Shown here: positions 1-9,248 of the stretch, one piece after another | How positions within the stretch are numbered: the stretch's first letter is position 1 | Layout: each line of letters begins with the position of its first letter | DNA from: Bombyx mori | Lineage: Eukaryota > Arthropoda > Insecta > Lepidoptera > Bombycidae | Assembly: GCF_030269925.1 (NCBI RefSeq) | Contig: NC_085131.1 | Location: 13,501,501 to 13,565,500, forward strand | Direction of reading: 5' to 3' | Length of the DNA stretch: 64,000 nt | The notes under the pieces: generated by a model | What the model was told of the DNA's origin: nothing | The model's database searches: none | The model's input: only the letters and a program-made list of their open reading frames with translations | Program-made: the position numbers and the translations under genes

Positions 1-581
1 AAAGGCCTGAATTGCATTGTGTAACGATTGTCTTGCTCTTGTATAGCTAAAAAAGGCAGTGTGAGTACATTCAACGATGCGGACTTCCAATACACCCTAC
101 TTCCAGCAATTAACGACATTTGTAAACTTTACAAATTTCATTTCATTACTCAATTAATATTCTTTCACAGCGGAAGTTGTTTGTGAACACTTCATAGGTA
201 AAATCTTATTTCTTAATTACGAGATCTCCGTTTAACATATAGAGTTACTCTCACTTTTCCATTTTAAAATTTATGATTGACGTACATAATCCGGGTTCTT
301 TTATGAACGTTTTATTGTTGTGTTGTGGACTGTGTTGACAGGGCATTAACATTGTTGTTATTGGGAAATGATTTATTTATGATTTATTTATTTATTGAAG
401 TGAAATTTCTTTATCGACGTAGGGAGGAAAAAACGTATGTAACGTTTTTCGGTTACGCGCCATGTTTATTTTGTTTCTATTTAGTTTGTTATTAACAGAT
501 GTTACTGCATGTAAATTCAACAATTCCTGAATCGCGGTTACACAGTTGATAGACGTTCTCGTATTTCTCTTGCTAAATGAT
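1..581. other. AT-rich non-coding DNA, nothing recognised
   Basis: No repeat family or convincing open frame is visible. If the candidate first exon at 588-644 is real, this would be the first intron of that minus-strand gene, which would continue off the left edge of the window. Confidence 0.5.
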
Positions 582-587
582 ACCTAC

Positions 588-644
588 CTGGCGTCGGGAT
601 ACCGTGAGCATGCAGGCGGTTCCCCTGGCGTGCGGCTGCTCCAT
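588..644 (-). CDS. candidate first coding exon, minus strand (unidentified)
   Basis: On the minus strand an ATG (644-642) in the context GTGCAATGG opens a 19-codon frame (MEQPHARGTACMLTVSRRQ). It ends exactly at CAG followed by GTAGGTA, a near-ideal splice donor (GT at 587-586). Sixteen of nineteen codons end in G or C, in DNA that is otherwise strongly AT-rich. That contrast is typical of real silkworm exons, but 19 codons is too short for proof. A TATAAATA motif lies about 35 bases upstream. I do not recognise the peptide. The plus strand also has a 17-codon ATG frame here (610-663), so strand choice is uncertain. Confidence 0.28.
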
Positions 645-675
645 TGCACTGCGGAGTGATTGACCCTTGCGATTA

Positions 676-683
676 TATTTATA
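676..683 (-). promoter_or_regulatory. possible TATA box for the minus-strand exon
   Basis: TATAAATA on the minus strand. About 25 bases downstream is TCACTC, an acceptable insect initiator, and then the ATG at 644. Such motifs are frequent by chance in AT-rich DNA, so support comes only from the spacing and the adjacent exon candidate. Confidence 0.2.
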
Positions 684-904
684 TTGTATAAGTTTCACTT
701 CTACCGTGTGTGACTTGCACACACACACATTTTTTTATTGTTACATCGAAGTAGAAACACAATCATAATACTGCTAAATTTTGCATCTGTGCTTGAACTA
801 GGTGATAAAACCTGTATCTCAAGCGGCAGTGCTCTACGTACAAAGAATACAACAGCTTTACTTCAGATACGCAAAATTAGAAAATTACTAGACAAAAATT
901 CAAC

Positions 905-1053
905 TTTTTTTTTTTTTTTTTTATTAGTTAGATGGGTGGACGAGCTCACAGCCCACCTGGTGTTAAGTAGTTACTGGAGCCCATAGACATCCACAACGTA
1001 AATGCGCCACCCACCTTGAGATACAAGTTGTAAGGTCTCAAGTATAGTTACAA
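905..1053 (-). mobile_element. Bm1 SINE, 3' part
   Basis: Starts with an 18-base T tract (the A tail in reverse), then the tail and body back to GTAACTATACTTGAGACC. It is truncated just before the GGGGCAGCCGTT block. Confidence 0.85.
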
Positions 1054-3189
1054 ACTGGAGTTCATATGGATTAAGTTCATGGAAATCAATCGAACTTAAA
1101 ACCTGGCTGCATGTTCATCTGATTCGTTGCTTCTCATTAGTATCCAAAAAACGGAATGCCTCTCTCCTGGAAGGAAACGAAGCGACTGAACTTCCACTAT
1201 TTTCGAAGGAACAAGTTTAGCCGAAGGGGATTCGAACGTTTGTACGGCTTTTGATTGCTTTGTTCCCAAGGGAATCGAGATTTGAATTTATCATTACAGC
1301 TACTTGGATGCGGTCGGGCCACTGAAATATTCAATAGTTTGATTTTCAAAGCCTTTGTTTCGTCTACAAGTTCGCTCTCGATACTTCTTGATTAGACCCC
1401 CTTTAAGAACAATAAAACCGAAGTTACGAATTCGGAACGTAAAAGATTGAGTTAGCAATTTCGGACGCTTAATGTTTTAGAGTTCCGGCATCTGCGGCCC
1501 AAAGCTTTCTTCGTTGTTACTATTTTACTGTCGGCGTTTTCAGCTTCGGAGATCATTTAACTGTGACTAAATTATAATTTTATTAAGGCTTAATCACGAG
1601 GCAACGAATGCTTCACAGCTATATTTGTCAAGGTCACGATCGATCAAAGTCTTATTTGTAAAAAAGCCGACTGAAAAAATAATAAATATAAATTCTTATG
1701 TCTAAAACTGTAGGCAGCAATGATGGAATTTTAATTACATATACGGGAATGGAGAATTTTTTATTTTCAAAAAATATTTCTGGCAAATTCACCGACATGT
1801 GCAGGTGAATAATTAAATTTAATCTTAAATTATTTCATTGTAATGGCTGGAGATCCAAATATTCAGATGTCAAAAAGTACAAATTTATAATAGAAACTGC
1901 TAAGCGATAATATCATTTTATTAAATATAGAAATTTATATATTTTTATGAATAGTCAAAAACGGCTTTGCCTTTTTGTTAGGCACCATTTTCTAATATAT
2001 TATTTAACATAATGAATCAATCAATAATCGAACAATAATCAATCATTCGCACGATGAAGAATCGTGCAAAAAATTCAGTCCCAAAATTTACCTAATTATT
2101 GGAGATAGAGTAAATTATGAGCCCGCAATTGTAGATAAAATATACTAAATGTTTTTTTTTATCCTGAAAAGTGAGGGGTTCCTGTGTAAAGGCTCATACA
2201 GTACTTAAATAAAAGAGATTTTGACGTCACTTCTCAAGTTGATTGATGGCGATTGATTATCTAGTTGTGATATCTTTTATCACCGGAAATCATTTAGCAG
2301 CCGTTGGGACCATGAACTTGCCAATCGAACAAGCAACGAAAATTACATAACCAGTTAATATTAAATTCAAATTTTGTAACAAAACGACTGCTTTAAATTA
2401 TGCTTAAACGGGTTTCTTAATTCCGTGAATTCCGTTGTTTTTTTTCTAATATATTTTAAGCCACTGTTTATATTAATAAAATATAAGCTTAAATAATTTT
2501 TAATGTGTTACATAAATACGTTTGTTTGAAATTATTTTATTATTAAAATTTGTAGCTTAGGTTCAAATGATGCTAGAATGATATGTTTTTTTATTCAGGA
2601 GATACAGGTCCGTCATTCCGACCACTTCTAGGCCACATTCACTCAGCTTATTCAAAGTATATTATTAAATAATCTGCTACCCAAATTATCTTTGTATCCC
2701 ATTAAGTAACTTTTACCCAATTTTACTGGTAGTATTTCGTTAATGTTCATCCGCTCAGTAGGTATCACCATCCTACTCCTCCTACATCCTACTTACTCAG
2801 AGATATGTTTCATGTCTCATTTTCTACCCATCCAAGGCAGCAGAAAACTTCTGACGTTTGGTCTCTATTCTCTCAAGCTATGAAGAAAAAATCTTTCACT
2901 GTCGTTCTTTGGTTTTTTTTTTTGGTATGATAATTATTTCCGAAGATAACTTGAAAACCATTTCACAGCTTACCTGGTTACCAGTGGCCATGTGTTTCAA
3001 AATGATGAATGTCACAGTCTTGTTTTACTAATATGTTTTATGAGCTAAAGTTTCAATGGGATCAAAGCAATGGTTATCCTATGGCAGAAATAGTGATTTT
3101 CCATCCAAAATCATGAAAAAGCAGTCGTGTGACTGGTACCATCTGCCTATCCAATTTCCTACCCAATAGCTAGCAGCCTAAGGGAGTAA
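1054..3189. other. unique AT-rich DNA
   Basis: Two kilobases without a recognisable repeat, tRNA or long frame. Mostly simple A/T runs. Nothing further is supported. Confidence 0.5.
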
Positions 3190-3354
3190 TCCGGTCACGC
3201 TCGGACTGGTAGGTGAGCTCACGGGCCCAACTTGAGAGAGCTTACTAACACTAGCCCTAGCAAGAGCAGTGCTAAGCAGAATCTACCTCCGGGTCGGAAT
3301 CGCAACACACTCCGAAGATCCGGCTAGAAACTCAGTGAGCTGTGTGTATGGAAT
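3190..3354 (-). mobile_element. LINE 3' tail, family X
   Basis: Reverse complement of a tail seen seven times in the window. Hallmarks in sense orientation are CTGAGTTTCTCGCCGGATCT, then CTCTTGCTAGGGCTAGTGTT, then GTGAGCTCACCTAC. It is a 3' untranslated end of a non-LTR retrotransposon, 5' truncated. The family name is not known to me. Confidence 0.65.
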
Positions 3355-3592
3355 TTGGCTTAGAGTAGTACGAAGATAATAATTTGGAATTCGTCTTCAT
3401 TATTCAAGGTTAACAGTGATTAATGTTTTGCTCTTTGTTACTTCCGTTCGTAACACCAGGTGGCCCGATCGTCTGCCCGTCAATATTAATAAATAAATAC
3501 TACAAAAAATAACTATAATTTATCTATGACTGTTTGACGTAATTTACGACTTGTTCTGAGCGGCTAATGTGATATAAACCTTTACTGGAATC

Positions 3593-4047
3593 TTTTTATT
3601 TATTGCTTAGTTGGATGGACAAGCTCACGACCCACCTGATGTTCGCAATCACTGGTGGTAGGACCTCTTGGGAGTCCGCACGTTTATGTACCACCACCCC
3701 GCCTATTTCCGCCGTGAAGCAGTAATGCGTTTCGGTTCGAAGGGTGGGGTAGCCGTTATAACTATACTGAGACCTTAGAACTTATATCTCATTGAAACAT
3801 TGAAATATAAGTTCAAAGATCTCACTTTTAACAGTACAACGGGCGCCCCACCCTTCAAACCGAAGTATCGGGAAGCAGTAATGCGTTTTGGTTTGAAGTG
3901 TTGGGCAGCTGTTATACTTTAAAACCTCAGAACTAATGTCTCGAGGTGGGTGGCGGCATTTACGTTGTAGATGTCTATGGGCTCTGATAGCCATTTAACG
4001 CCAAGTGGGCCATGAGCTCGTCCGTCCATCTAAGCAATAAAAAAAAC
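3593..4047. mobile_element. scrambled Bm1 mosaic with inverted blocks
   Basis: Four Bm1 blocks alternate in orientation: minus-strand tail (3593-3643), plus-strand body (3651-3791), minus-strand body (3806-3864), plus-strand body and tail (3872-4047). The plus blocks repeat the GAAGCAGTAATGCG segment twice. Simple truncation cannot produce this order. Insertion plus internal inversion or template switching is needed. Confidence 0.75.
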
Positions 4048-4412
4048 AAAAATAAAATAAAAACTTACATAAAATTTAACAGACACAAAGTACTAAGTGT
4101 TAAAATACATTAAAAATAAATTATTGGCCATAAACAAACATTCTACAATTTATTACACGATGATAAAACATGATTAAACCATTTGACCTTACACCTTACC
4201 GCTTTGCATTATCTACACCTCACCACTATTCATATCTTAATAAGGTTACATTACTTTATCTAAAATCGTAACATACTTTTCTAAGAAGGCTTTCAATATT
4301 CGATATGGCGTCAGTTATTTAGGATTGCTGTGGATGCAACATTCGGGGTCAATGAAACCAAGGGTCTCTGGAAATATGAAAAATCTTTCTCTTTCTTTCT
4401 TTTATCATGATC

Positions 4413-4846
4413 TTTTTTTTATTGCTTGGCTGGGTGGACGAGCTCACAGCCTGGTATTAAGTGGTTACTGGAGCCCATAGACATCCACAACGTAAATGCC
4501 GCCACGCACCTTGAGATATAAGTTCTAAGGCCTCAGTATAGTTACAACGGCTGCTCCACTCTTCAAACCGAAACGCATTACTGCTTCACGGCAGAAATAG
4601 GCGGGGTGGTGGTACCTACCCGCGCGGACTCACAAGTGGTCCTACCTTCAGTAATTACGCAAATTATAATTTTGCGGGCTTCATTTTTATTACACGATGT
4701 TATTCCTTCACCGTGGAATTCAATCGTGAACATTTGTTGAGTACGTATTTCATTAGAAAAATTGGTACCCGCCTGCGGGATTCAAACACCGGTGCGTCGC
4801 TTCAACACGAATGCACCGGACGTCTTATTCTTTAGTCCAAGACAAC
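4413..4846 (-). mobile_element. Bm1 SINE, near full length
   Basis: T tract at the left, complete body, and the tRNA-like head at the right (4757-4846) with both pol III box regions. The B-box copy reads GTGTTTGAATCCC in sense orientation. Confidence 0.88.
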
Positions 4847-4904
4847 TTCAAATTATCATCACGAGTCATCATATGAAGCAAGTCTCTTGGGATTTCCCTA
4901 TTTT

Positions 4905-5045
4905 CTGTGCGGAGTCTCTCTACCTAATGCTTTACCACCACCACCACCACCGCTGCTGGTCATAGGCCTCTCCCAATCCACACCACTGACTCCGGTCTTC
5001 GGCTCTCCTCATAGATCGATCGAGTCGATGACTTTAGTTCTCTGT
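4905..5045 (-). mobile_element. RTE-like LINE 3' end
   Basis: The minus strand encodes ...EDRSQWCGLGEAYDQQR, matching the usual C-terminal pattern of lepidopteran RTE-type reverse transcriptases (W...GEAYVQQW), and has GGGAGAGGCCTATG. The microsatellite tail is a GGT repeat here instead of the TGATGA repeat of the related copy at 53965. Confidence 0.55.
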
Positions 5046-5469
5046 CGAATAACCTCATTCCTGATTTTATCCTTCAGATCTGCTCTGTCCCTTTCTAACA
5101 AATTTGACTCCATGTTTGATGAAACGAAACTAGTTTCATTGCAAGTAAACTATTGGTTCTCGGCTTTACTAATAGTTTATTTTTTTATTTTATTTTATTT
5201 ATGTACACACAAAAAAGAAGACATACTACAGAGTAATAGGAAAACTATGTACAAAGGCACTGCTTATTTCTTTAAGGAATCTCTTCCAGCACACCTGCGA
5301 GAGGATTATGAAAATAATAATTAAAAGCGATGAGTGTGTGTAGAACAGCTAAAATAACAAATACAACATGAGAATTATAGTAATGCACATACACATAGCA
5401 AATATTGTAAAACTAATTAGTTTAGACAGTATCATTTTATTTTATTTTAAATATATTAATTAGTTGACG
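5046..5469. other. AT-rich DNA, no feature
   Basis: An open frame of about 120 codons runs across the RTE fragment into this stretch on the plus strand. It has no domain and no coding bias and is treated as chance. Confidence 0.4.
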
Positions 5470-5545
5470 CCGATTGCTTCTACTTCACACCTTTCGGCTC
5501 TAAGACGACCTCTTACCATCAGGTGAACCAAAAGCTTGTCTACAG
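5470..5545 (+). repeat. fragment of a third LINE/SINE tail family
   Basis: Contains ACCATCAGGTGAACC followed by AAGCTTGTCTAC, a relative of the ACCATCAGGTGGGCC...CTCGTCTGCC tail of family Y. Only one short copy is present. Confidence 0.35.
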
Positions 5546-5984
5546 TTTAACTCAATTAAAATCATCTCATTCGATTCAACATTAACAAACACGTTCCCCA
5601 AGTTTATCTCGATTCAAAAACAAAACAAGTAAGTTACGGTATACTCCGCTATTTATTCTTCGCGATACAACGCGAACAAGAGATCGTACGTATAAATAAT
5701 TAATGAGGAAGCAAAAGCCGCGGAAACTCATACTTTTTAACGGTCGAAGAATTTCGTTTCTCGGTTGCCGAATACAGAATACCGAGGATATAGACACGGA
5801 GCTTCCTCAACGACGAAATGCAAACTTGGAAAACACACACCCACTATACTGTGCTACATAAATTATGCTATACAATTGAGACTTAGAACTCTCTTAGAAC
5901 TTTTTACATTATTATTATTATTTTTTCATTATTATTTTTATTTATTTAAAAAAAAAAAATTATTTGAGAAAAAACAAAAAAAAA

Positions 5985-6140
5985 GCAAGCCCGCTGAGTT
6001 TGTTTCGCCGGTTCTTCTCAGGACTGTGGCTTTTTTTGGAACCGGTGGTAGAGTTAACATTGTTATTTGTATTTTGACATTCAACAAGTGTGTCATACTG
6101 ACATCTAAGTTGAAATAAATGATTTTGAATTTGAATTTGA
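5985..6140 (+). mobile_element. LINE 3' tail ending in a TTGAAT microsatellite
   Basis: Begins CCCGCTGAGTTTGTTTCGCC, has GGAACCGGTGGTAGAGT, and ends in the repeated unit ATTTGAATTTGAATTTGAAT. This is the architecture of a common lepidopteran CR1/Jockey-type tail that terminates in a short tandem repeat instead of poly(A). Confidence 0.6.
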
Positions 6141-6405
6141 ATCATGTCTCAAGGTTTTCATGTACTTGTCTATGCTATAATATACATGTGTATTTGCTCA
6201 CGGTCTTTCTGATATATGTATAATATATCCTACAGATATTATAAACGTGAAAGTTTGTAAGAATGTATGGATGTATGTTTGTTAGTCTTTCAGGCAAAAA
6301 CTAATGAATGGATTTTGATGAAAGTTTACAACAATAAAGAATTTTTAGAAAATAATTAAGAAGAAGACATTAGAATAACACATAGTGTATAATTTATAAA
6401 GATAT

Positions 6406-6416
6406 AGTGTGATAAA
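6406..6416. repeat. left target-site duplication AGTGTGATAAA
   Basis: Eleven bases identical to 6910-6920. They bracket the composite 6417-6909. Confidence 0.6.
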
Positions 6417-6690
6417 TGTGCCATATGCCTTCGCAGGGTGCTGGAATTATTCGGTCATATTGCTCGTAAAGAGGGCTACAATCTAGAACAGCTAATGGTG
6501 ACAGGAAAGGTAGATGACAATCGTCCCAGAGAACGCAGAGTTGGTCGGACCAAATACTCTCTACTAATCTACGGATCTTCTCTAAACATCAACTTCCACA
6601 ATGCCCTTCATGAAGCTAAGGATCGCAGCAGATGGAGGGAAATCGTACGGGAGAAACTGATTCAGCGGGGGAGTCATGACCCTCAGTAAT
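6417..6690 (+). mobile_element. RTE-like LINE ORF2 C-terminal fragment
   Basis: An 83-codon frame (6438-6689) encodes LELFGHIARKEGYNLEQLM, then VTGKVDDNRPRERR, and near the end LHEAKDRSRWREIVREKL. These are the standard C-terminal blocks following the reverse transcriptase domain in RTE-type elements (FGHIAR, GKV.G.RPRGR, DR.RWR). It ends at a normal stop. The reverse transcriptase core is absent, so this is a severe 5' truncation. Confidence 0.75.
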
Positions 6691-6710
6691 GAGGAAAATG
6701 ACGCGAGGGT

Positions 6711-6904
6711 CGCCTATTTCTGTCGTAAAGCAGTAACGCGTTTCGGTTTGAAGGGTGGGGCAGCCGTTGTGACTACACTGAGACCTTAAAACTATATCTC
6801 CAGGTGTGTGGCGCATTTACGTTGTAGATGTCTATGGGCTCCAGTAACCACTTAACACCAGGTGGGCTGTGAGCTCGTCCACACATCTAAGCAATAAAAA
6901 AAAA
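6711..6904 (+). mobile_element. Bm1 SINE, 3' half, joined to the LINE fragment
   Basis: Starts at CGCCTATTTCTG only 20 bases after the LINE stop codon and ends in nine A. Five bases (GGAGG) separate the A tract from the right copy of the 11-bp duplication. Confidence 0.85.
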
Positions 6905-6909
6905 GGAGG

Positions 6910-6920
6910 AGTGTGATAAA
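6910..6920. repeat. right target-site duplication AGTGTGATAAA
   Basis: Partner of 6406-6416. Confidence 0.6.
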
Positions 6921-7261
6921 ATCCAAAATATAACGATAAGTGTCAAATAAGAAGGAGAAAAATCTGCTACCTGCGAGCTATTTTGCCGTGCGCCGCAAAA
7001 CCGTTGGAGTTACATGTATATAATATAAAATGGGTATGTTTATCTTAAATAGTCCCACAAACAAGCCCGTGACAGGATATATCTAATACCTTTTATTTGG
7101 AGGCCATTATCGCCCAAAACCGTGAACCATGAATATAAGAAAAGGAACGATTAGATATTTGTTTGTTACTGTCAGGACCAGATATGTATAAAAGAAAATT
7201 CAATAATGAATCAATAATAAGTTACAGTTTCCGAAGCGAAGCAAGGGCGGATCGCTAGTAC

Positions 7262-7349
7262 ATACAGCGGCTTGACTCTGCCCCTGGCATTTCCGAAATC
7301 CATGGGCGACGGTAACCACTCGTCATTAGGTGGGTCGTATGCTCGTCTG
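7262..7349 (+). mobile_element. LINE 3' tail, family Y
   Basis: CAGCGGCTTGACTCTGCCCC to GTATGCTCGTCTGTCTATAA. It abuts the right end of the Helitron-like element and runs directly into a second Y copy. Confidence 0.7.
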
Positions 7350-7631
7350 TCTATAAGGGCCTTTACCTGGAGCCACTGCGGTCATCCACAGTGCGTTTCC
7401 AGAGATCTTTTTTGCCACGTACCATCCGGCTATAGAATGAGCTCCCCTCCACGGTGTTTCCCGAACGCTATGACATGTCCTTCTTCAAACGAGGCTTGTG
7501 GAGAGTATTAAGCGGTAGGCAGCGGCTTGGCTCTGCCCTTGGCATTGCTGAAGTCCATGGGCGACGGTAACCACTTACCATCAGGTGGGCCGTATGCTCG
7601 GCTGCTTACAAAGGCAATAAAAAAAAGGGCA
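7350..7631 (+). mobile_element. LINE family Y: ORF2 C-terminus plus 3' UTR
   Basis: One frame gives LEPLRSSTVRFQRSFLPRTI, then a stop where a Trp codon is expected, then NELPSTVFPERYDMSFFKRG. This is the C-terminal signature (WNELP...VFP..Y....FK) of Jockey/CR1-type non-LTR reverse transcriptases. The 3' UTR follows (GGTAGGCAGCGGCTTGGCTC to GGGCAATAAAAAA). It is 5' truncated and coding-dead. Confidence 0.75.
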
Positions 7632-7689
7632 ATAAAAAAAACATAGATACCTGTTGGCCTTCTATTAGTGTGACTGCTTGGAAATAGAA

Positions 7690-7912
7690 TTTAGCTAAGC
7701 CGGTGCTCTCCGTGGCCACGCACGACCAGAATCACGTAGTTGATAAGTTTATATTTTTTTGCGAGTTTCGTTTTTAACACGCGTCCTCCATTGTGAAACT
7801 CGCGGAGAATACGTGTTACGCACACATTCCCTGAGAGAGTACGGTAGCTTCTCACGGGATTTACATCCCGGTATATCGGTCGTATACGGGCGTCTTATCC
7901 TTTAGGCCACGT
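7690..7912 (-). mobile_element. divergent tRNA-headed SINE related to Bm1
   Basis: In sense orientation it begins CGTGGCCTAAAGGATAAGAC, the same tRNA-Arg-like A-box region as Bm1, but the B-box part and body are much diverged. The order of body landmarks (a CACGGTGAAGG-like word, then CGTGTTAAAAACGAAACTCG) still parallels Bm1. It may be an old Bm1 subfamily or a sister SINE. Confidence 0.5.
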
Positions 7913-8135
7913 ATAATTTTATAGTCTCTTTTATCTCCTCGTCGGCTGTGACCTTGACGGCGGGTTCCAGATTCCATTCTTGGAGTCAGTGTATTTGGGA
8001 AAAAATGGGTTTACTGGATCATAGTGTATTTTTTTCGTGTCTCGTATATATCTCTACGTTTAACTGATGATATATTATAATCACTAACATTCATACCAAG
8101 ATTTTTAGTTTTAATGAGTTTGTATTAGAAACGGT

Positions 8136-8584
8136 GGTCGTCGTGGCCTAAGGGATAAGACGTCCAGTGCATTCGTGTTGAGCGATGCAAACGGTGTTCG
8201 AATCCCGCAGGCGGGGTACCGATTTTCCAAATGAAATACGTAATTAACAAAATGTTCACAATTGACTTCCACGGCGAAGGAATAACATCGTGTAATAAAA
8301 ATCAAACCCACAAAATTATAATATGTGTAATTACTGCTGGTGGTAGGACCTCGTGTGAGTCTGCGCGGGTAGGTACCACCGCCCTGCCTATTTCTGCCGT
8401 GAAGCAGTAATGCGTTTGAGTTTGAGGGGTGGGGCAGCTGCTGTAACTATACTGAGACCTTAGAACTCATATCTCAAGGTGGGTGGTGGCTTTTACGTTG
8501 TAGATGCCTATGGGCTCCAGTAACCGCTTAACACCAGGTAGGCTATGAGCTCGTCCAACCATCTAAGCAATAAAAAAATAAAAA
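8136..8584 (+). mobile_element. Bm1 SINE, full length
   Basis: Head GGTCGTCGTGGCCTAAGGGA with a B box GTGTTCGAATCCC, body with AAATACGTAATTAACAAAAT and ACATCGTGTAATAAAAATCA, then the canonical tail and an A-rich end. The head closely resembles tRNA-Arg (GTGGCCTAA.GGATAAG.CGTC), supporting pol III origin. Confidence 0.9.
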
Positions 8585-8667
8585 TTTAACTACGCCTATA
8601 CGTGACACTTTGATTCATAAAGTCGAAGTTTTAATTGTCTTGTTGTAACGAGATGTTTTCTTTACAG

Positions 8668-8721
8668 GTCGGTGATGAAGTTCACGTTGTGGTGTTGATG
8701 GATCGAGTGAAACCAACTATA
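8668..8721 (+). CDS. candidate internal coding exon, 54 nt (unidentified)
   Basis: A strong acceptor (TTTTCTTTACAG) precedes and a consensus donor (GTAAGT) follows exactly 54 nt. Only one frame is open, reading VGDEVHVVVLMDRVKPTI (18 codons, phase 0 at both ends). The other two frames contain stops. The peptide resembles a beta-strand segment but I do not recognise the family. The position immediately after a Bm1 copy is neutral. If real, the gene runs left to right with introns larger than several kilobases. Confidence 0.38.
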
Positions 8722-8909
8722 GTAAGTTTTAAATTAGAACCATAGCGTGTTATTATAGAATGGCTACTCTTTACATTAATCATTACTTTTTATAAAATCT
8801 ATTTTATATCTTTTGAAACCGGAAAAGCCTACAATCCGTCAAATACATAGTTAGTGATCATAGTCGTTCAAAACAAAAAATGATGTGTGATGTCGTGGGA
8901 CACCGGATA

Positions 8910-9248
8910 GGAACGAAGTTCCTTATTATAAAAATATTAGTCTTAAGTTTTATTCGAGGTATAAAGAAAATAAAACTGGAGGTTTCGCAACAACCCATGG
9001 TCATTCGGTAACGTGCGAACTTATTGTGGTACACTTCATTCACGGTTGTTTGCATAAGAGTTAGTGTATTGCGGAAAAGAACGCTCTGAAATCGTGGTCA
9101 ATGAATGATAAAAAAATTTGTTCTTTTTTGTACGTTATTAAAAAGTTAAGTCGTACACTGTCTGCATTACTAATAAAAATCTTACGTTACGGACGTTTTT
9201 TCCCGGTTAGGGTACCCCTCCGCATCGTCCCATAAGGAACTTAGTTCC
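8910..9248. mobile_element. 339-bp MITE-like element with 17-bp terminal inverted repeats
   Basis: The left end GGAACGAAGTTCCTTAT and the reverse complement of the right end GGAACTAAGTTCCTTAT match at 16 of 17 bases. Each end is itself a small palindrome (GGAAC-N3-GTTCC). No transposase is encoded. A 14-base piece of the right end (GTCCCATAAGGAAC) recurs at 26095-26108, so the family is dispersed. Confidence 0.5.

Larger units (their letters stand above)
6232..7260 (+). mobile_element. Helitron-like (non-autonomous) element, interrupted
   Basis: The left part (6232-6416) carries the lepidopteran pattern of a short ATTATAAA start, GTATGTTTGTTAGTCTTTCA and GGATTTTGATGAAAGTTT. The right end (7228-7260) is TTTCCGAAGCGAAGCAAGGG followed by GCGGATCGCTAGTA. 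Four other elements in the window share the right-end pattern. The span between is interrupted by a LINE/Bm1 composite (6417-6909) flanked by an 11-bp duplication. The assignment rests on remembered family traits and is moderate. Confidence 0.5.

Noticed and set aside
4930..4960. poly-His or poly-Pro coding repeat (CCACCA)n
   Set aside because: It is the microsatellite tail of a minus-strand RTE-like fragment.
8136..8220. tRNA-Arg gene
   Set aside because: It is the tRNA-derived head of a full-length Bm1. The anticodon arm is not conserved.
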